From: Pontibacter actiniarum | Lineage (GTDB): Bacteria > Bacteroidota > Bacteroidia > Cytophagales > Hymenobacteraceae | Direction of reading: 5' to 3' | Length of the DNA stretch: 64,000 nucleotides | Assembly: GCF_003585765.1 (NCBI RefSeq) | Contig: NZ_CP021235.1 | Span: 2,542,001-2,606,000, forward strand | Shown here: piece after piece, positions 62,783 through 64,000 of the stretch | Layout of the letters: each line of letters starts with the position of its first letter | Numbering within the stretch: position 1 is the first letter of the stretch | The notes under the pieces: generated by a model | Databases searched by the model: none | Told to the model about the DNA's origin: nothing | Seen by the model: only the letters and a program-made list of their open reading frames with translations | Program-made: the position numbers and the translations under genes

Positions 62783-62837
62783 AAAATATAAAAGCCGCCC
62801 TGAAAATATAAAAGCCGCCCTGATGACAGGGCGGCTT
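62783..62837 (-). terminator. Terminator of the M13 peptidase gene with a duplicated arm
   Basis: A 20-bp unit (62783-62802) is repeated exactly and in tandem at 62803-62822; either copy of GCCGCCCTG can pair with CAGGGCGGC at 62827-62835. On the minus strand a single 5' arm is followed by two alternative 3' arms, each ending in a TTTTATATTTT run. Confidence 0.75.
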
Positions 62838-62867
62838 TTATAAAACCTGTACTTACTGCAGCTCTGG

Positions 62868-64000
62868 TTACCAGAGTCTGATTCTATCTTCTGGTGCTTT
62901 GTAGAGCTTATCACCTGGCTGCACGTTAAAGGCTTCGTACCAGGCATCCATATTTACCGGCGCACCGATGGTTCTGTACTGGCCTGGCGAGTGCGGGTCC
63001 GTCACGATTTGCTGTGCGGCTGCCTCTGGCAGGATGTTGCCTCTCCAAACCTGTGCCCAAGACAGGAAGAAACGCTGATCCGGCGTAAAACCGTCAATCA
63101 TTTCCTTAGACTGTCCCTGCTCCGTCATTTTGAAGGCTTCGTAAGCGGCACTAAGCCCCCCTAAGTCGCCAATGTTCTCACCCAGAGTAAGCTTACCGTT
63201 CACGTGGATAGTATCCAGCACGGTGTAGGCATCATACTGCGCTGCCAAAGCCGCTGCCTTCTCTTCAAACCTGGAGCGGTCCTCCGCGGTCCACCAGTTG
63301 CGCAGGGTACCGTCTTTGTCGTACTGGCTGCCGGAGTCGTCGAAGCCGTGGGAGATTTCGTGGCCGATCACCGCACCGATACCGCCGTAGTTCACGGCAT
63401 CATCCGCGTTCGGATCGAAGAAAGGGAACTGCAGGATACCTGCCGGGAACACGATCTCGTTCATCACCGGGCTGTAATAGGCATTAACAGTCGGAGGCGT
63501 CATTCCCCACTTTGTTCTGTCTACTGGCTTGCCCAGCTGGCTTACCATATCCTTATAGCCCCACTCGCCGGCATTGCGCACGTTCTGGAAGAATGCCTTG
63601 CGGTTGATCTCCAGCCCTTCGTAGTCTTTCCACTTATCCGGATACCCCACCTTCGGCCTGAAGGCATGCAGTTTGGCAAGCGCCTTCTCTTTGGTGGCGG
63701 CGCTCATCCAGTCCAGGTTGTTGATGCGGATCTCGTACGCTTTGATCAGGTTACTGATCAACTCGTTCATTCGGGCTTTCGCCTCTGGTTTAAAGTGCTT
63801 CTCCACGTAAAGCTGGCCCAGCAGCTCCCCAACGGTGTTGTCTGTCAGAGAAGACATACGCTGCCAGCGCGGGGTCTGCACTTTCTGCCCGGTCAGCGCC
63901 TGCGTGTAAGCGAAGTTGGCGTCCACAAACGGCGTGCTCAGGTAAGGTGCCGATGACTTCAGCACGTTCCACTGCAGGTACGTCTGCCAGTCAGCGGTAG
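62868..64000 (-). CDS. M13 family metallopeptidase, C-terminal part (cut by window end)
   Basis: Open from the window end at 64000 to the stop at 62868, about 377 residues of the C-terminal half. It has the M13 sequence NAYYSPVMNEIVFPAGILQF, the zinc motif H-E-x-x-H in VIGHEISHGFDDSGSQYDKDG and the downstream metal Glu in GENIGDLGGLSAAYEAF. It ends in YKAPEDRIRLW, the W-terminal pattern of neprilysin-like PepO enzymes. Secreted or lipoprotein zinc endopeptidase of small peptides. The start lies outside the window. Confidence 0.92.
   Translation of the reverse strand, partial: TADWQTYLQWNVLKSSAPYLSTPFVDANFAYTQALTGQKVQTPRWQRMSSLTDNTVGELLGQLYVEKHFKPEAKARMNELISNLIKAYEIRINNLDWMSAATKEKALAKLHAFRPKVGYPDKWKDYEGLEINRKAFFQNVRNAGEWGYKDMVSQLGKPVDRTKWGMTPPTVNAYYSPVMNEIVFPAGILQFPFFDPNADDAVNYGGIGAVIGHEISHGFDDSGSQYDKDGTLRNWWTAEDRSRFEEKAAALAAQYDAYTVLDTIHVNGKLTLGENIGDLGGLSAAYEAFKMTEQGQSKEMIDGFTPDQRFFLSWAQVWRGNILPEAAAQQIVTDPHSPGQYRTIGAPVNMDAWYEAFNVQPGDKLYKAPEDRIRLW

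Noticed and set aside
1..64000. tRNA, rRNA, CRISPR, prophage or a classical defence island
   Set aside because: No cloverleaf-type sequence, rRNA segment, regular repeat array, phage structural gene or known defence gene was recognised on either strand.

Overview
The window looks like a chromosomal piece of a Bacteroidota bacterium of the Cytophagales, most like the Hymenobacteraceae (Pontibacter and relatives). Reasons: type IX secretion parts (PorV2/PorU2-like pair, a protein with a type A sorting tail), PspC/GIN-domain and DUF5694/DUF5996/DUF3536 proteins, several promoters of the Bacteroidota form (TTG, about 20 bp, TAnnTTTG), weak or absent Shine-Dalgarno sequences, and a moderately GC-rich base composition. 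The genus is an inference. No rRNA, tRNA, CRISPR array, phage or insertion sequence was recognised.

Layout. 1-2.0 kb: porV2-porU2 on the minus strand (porU2 cut by the window edge). 2.2-7.3 kb: PadR regulator with a PspC/GIN membrane protein, a DUF5694 lipoprotein and a serine hydrolase. 7.5-10.2 kb (minus): CCA-adding enzyme, TsaC/Sua5, methylmalonyl-CoA epimerase. 10.3-12.8 kb: iscS-iscU-hypothetical-iscA. 13-17.2 kb: T9SS cargo protein, catalase, ArsR regulator and rhodanese lipoprotein. 17.3-23.3 kb: sbcD, a membrane protein, sbcC. 23.6-24.9 kb: two lipoproteins sharing a Cys/His module, one of them a nuclease. 25-30.3 kb: universal stress protein, trehalose-6-phosphate synthase/phosphatase fusion, MscS channel, DUF2179 protein.

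30.5-47 kb is the core of the window: a divergent alpha-glucan/trehalose island. The minus arm is glgE, treS-maltokinase fusion, glgB. The plus arm is treZ, a GH57/DUF3536 protein, treY, malQ. With the upstream OtsA/OtsB-like fusion the cell appears to have the OtsAB, TreYZ and TreS routes plus the GlgE maltose-1-phosphate route to branched glucan. Neighbouring MscS, universal stress protein and catalase fit an osmotic/desiccation stress setting.

47-56.5 kb: small secreted protein, thioredoxin-like protein, L,D-transpeptidase-like protein, M23 peptidase, convergent ppx and ppk1, a DUF5996 protein and an orphan ABC ATPase. 56.6-64 kb is a minus-strand run of accessory genes: GNAT, S41 peptidase, an alpha/beta hydrolase gene split by one in-frame TAG, a membrane protein, a class D beta-lactamase homologue, a decayed NTR/TIMP-like gene, a lipoprotein, and an M13 metallopeptidase cut by the window end.

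Most notable: the phosphatase half of the trehalose enzyme lacks the HAD nucleophile Asp; the branching enzyme carries a histone-H1-like tail with an AT-hook; two adjacent lipoproteins share an exactly spaced C/H module; one hairpin seems to serve as terminator of tsaC and leader of cca; and the word AGTATA/TATACT is strongly over-represented across the window.
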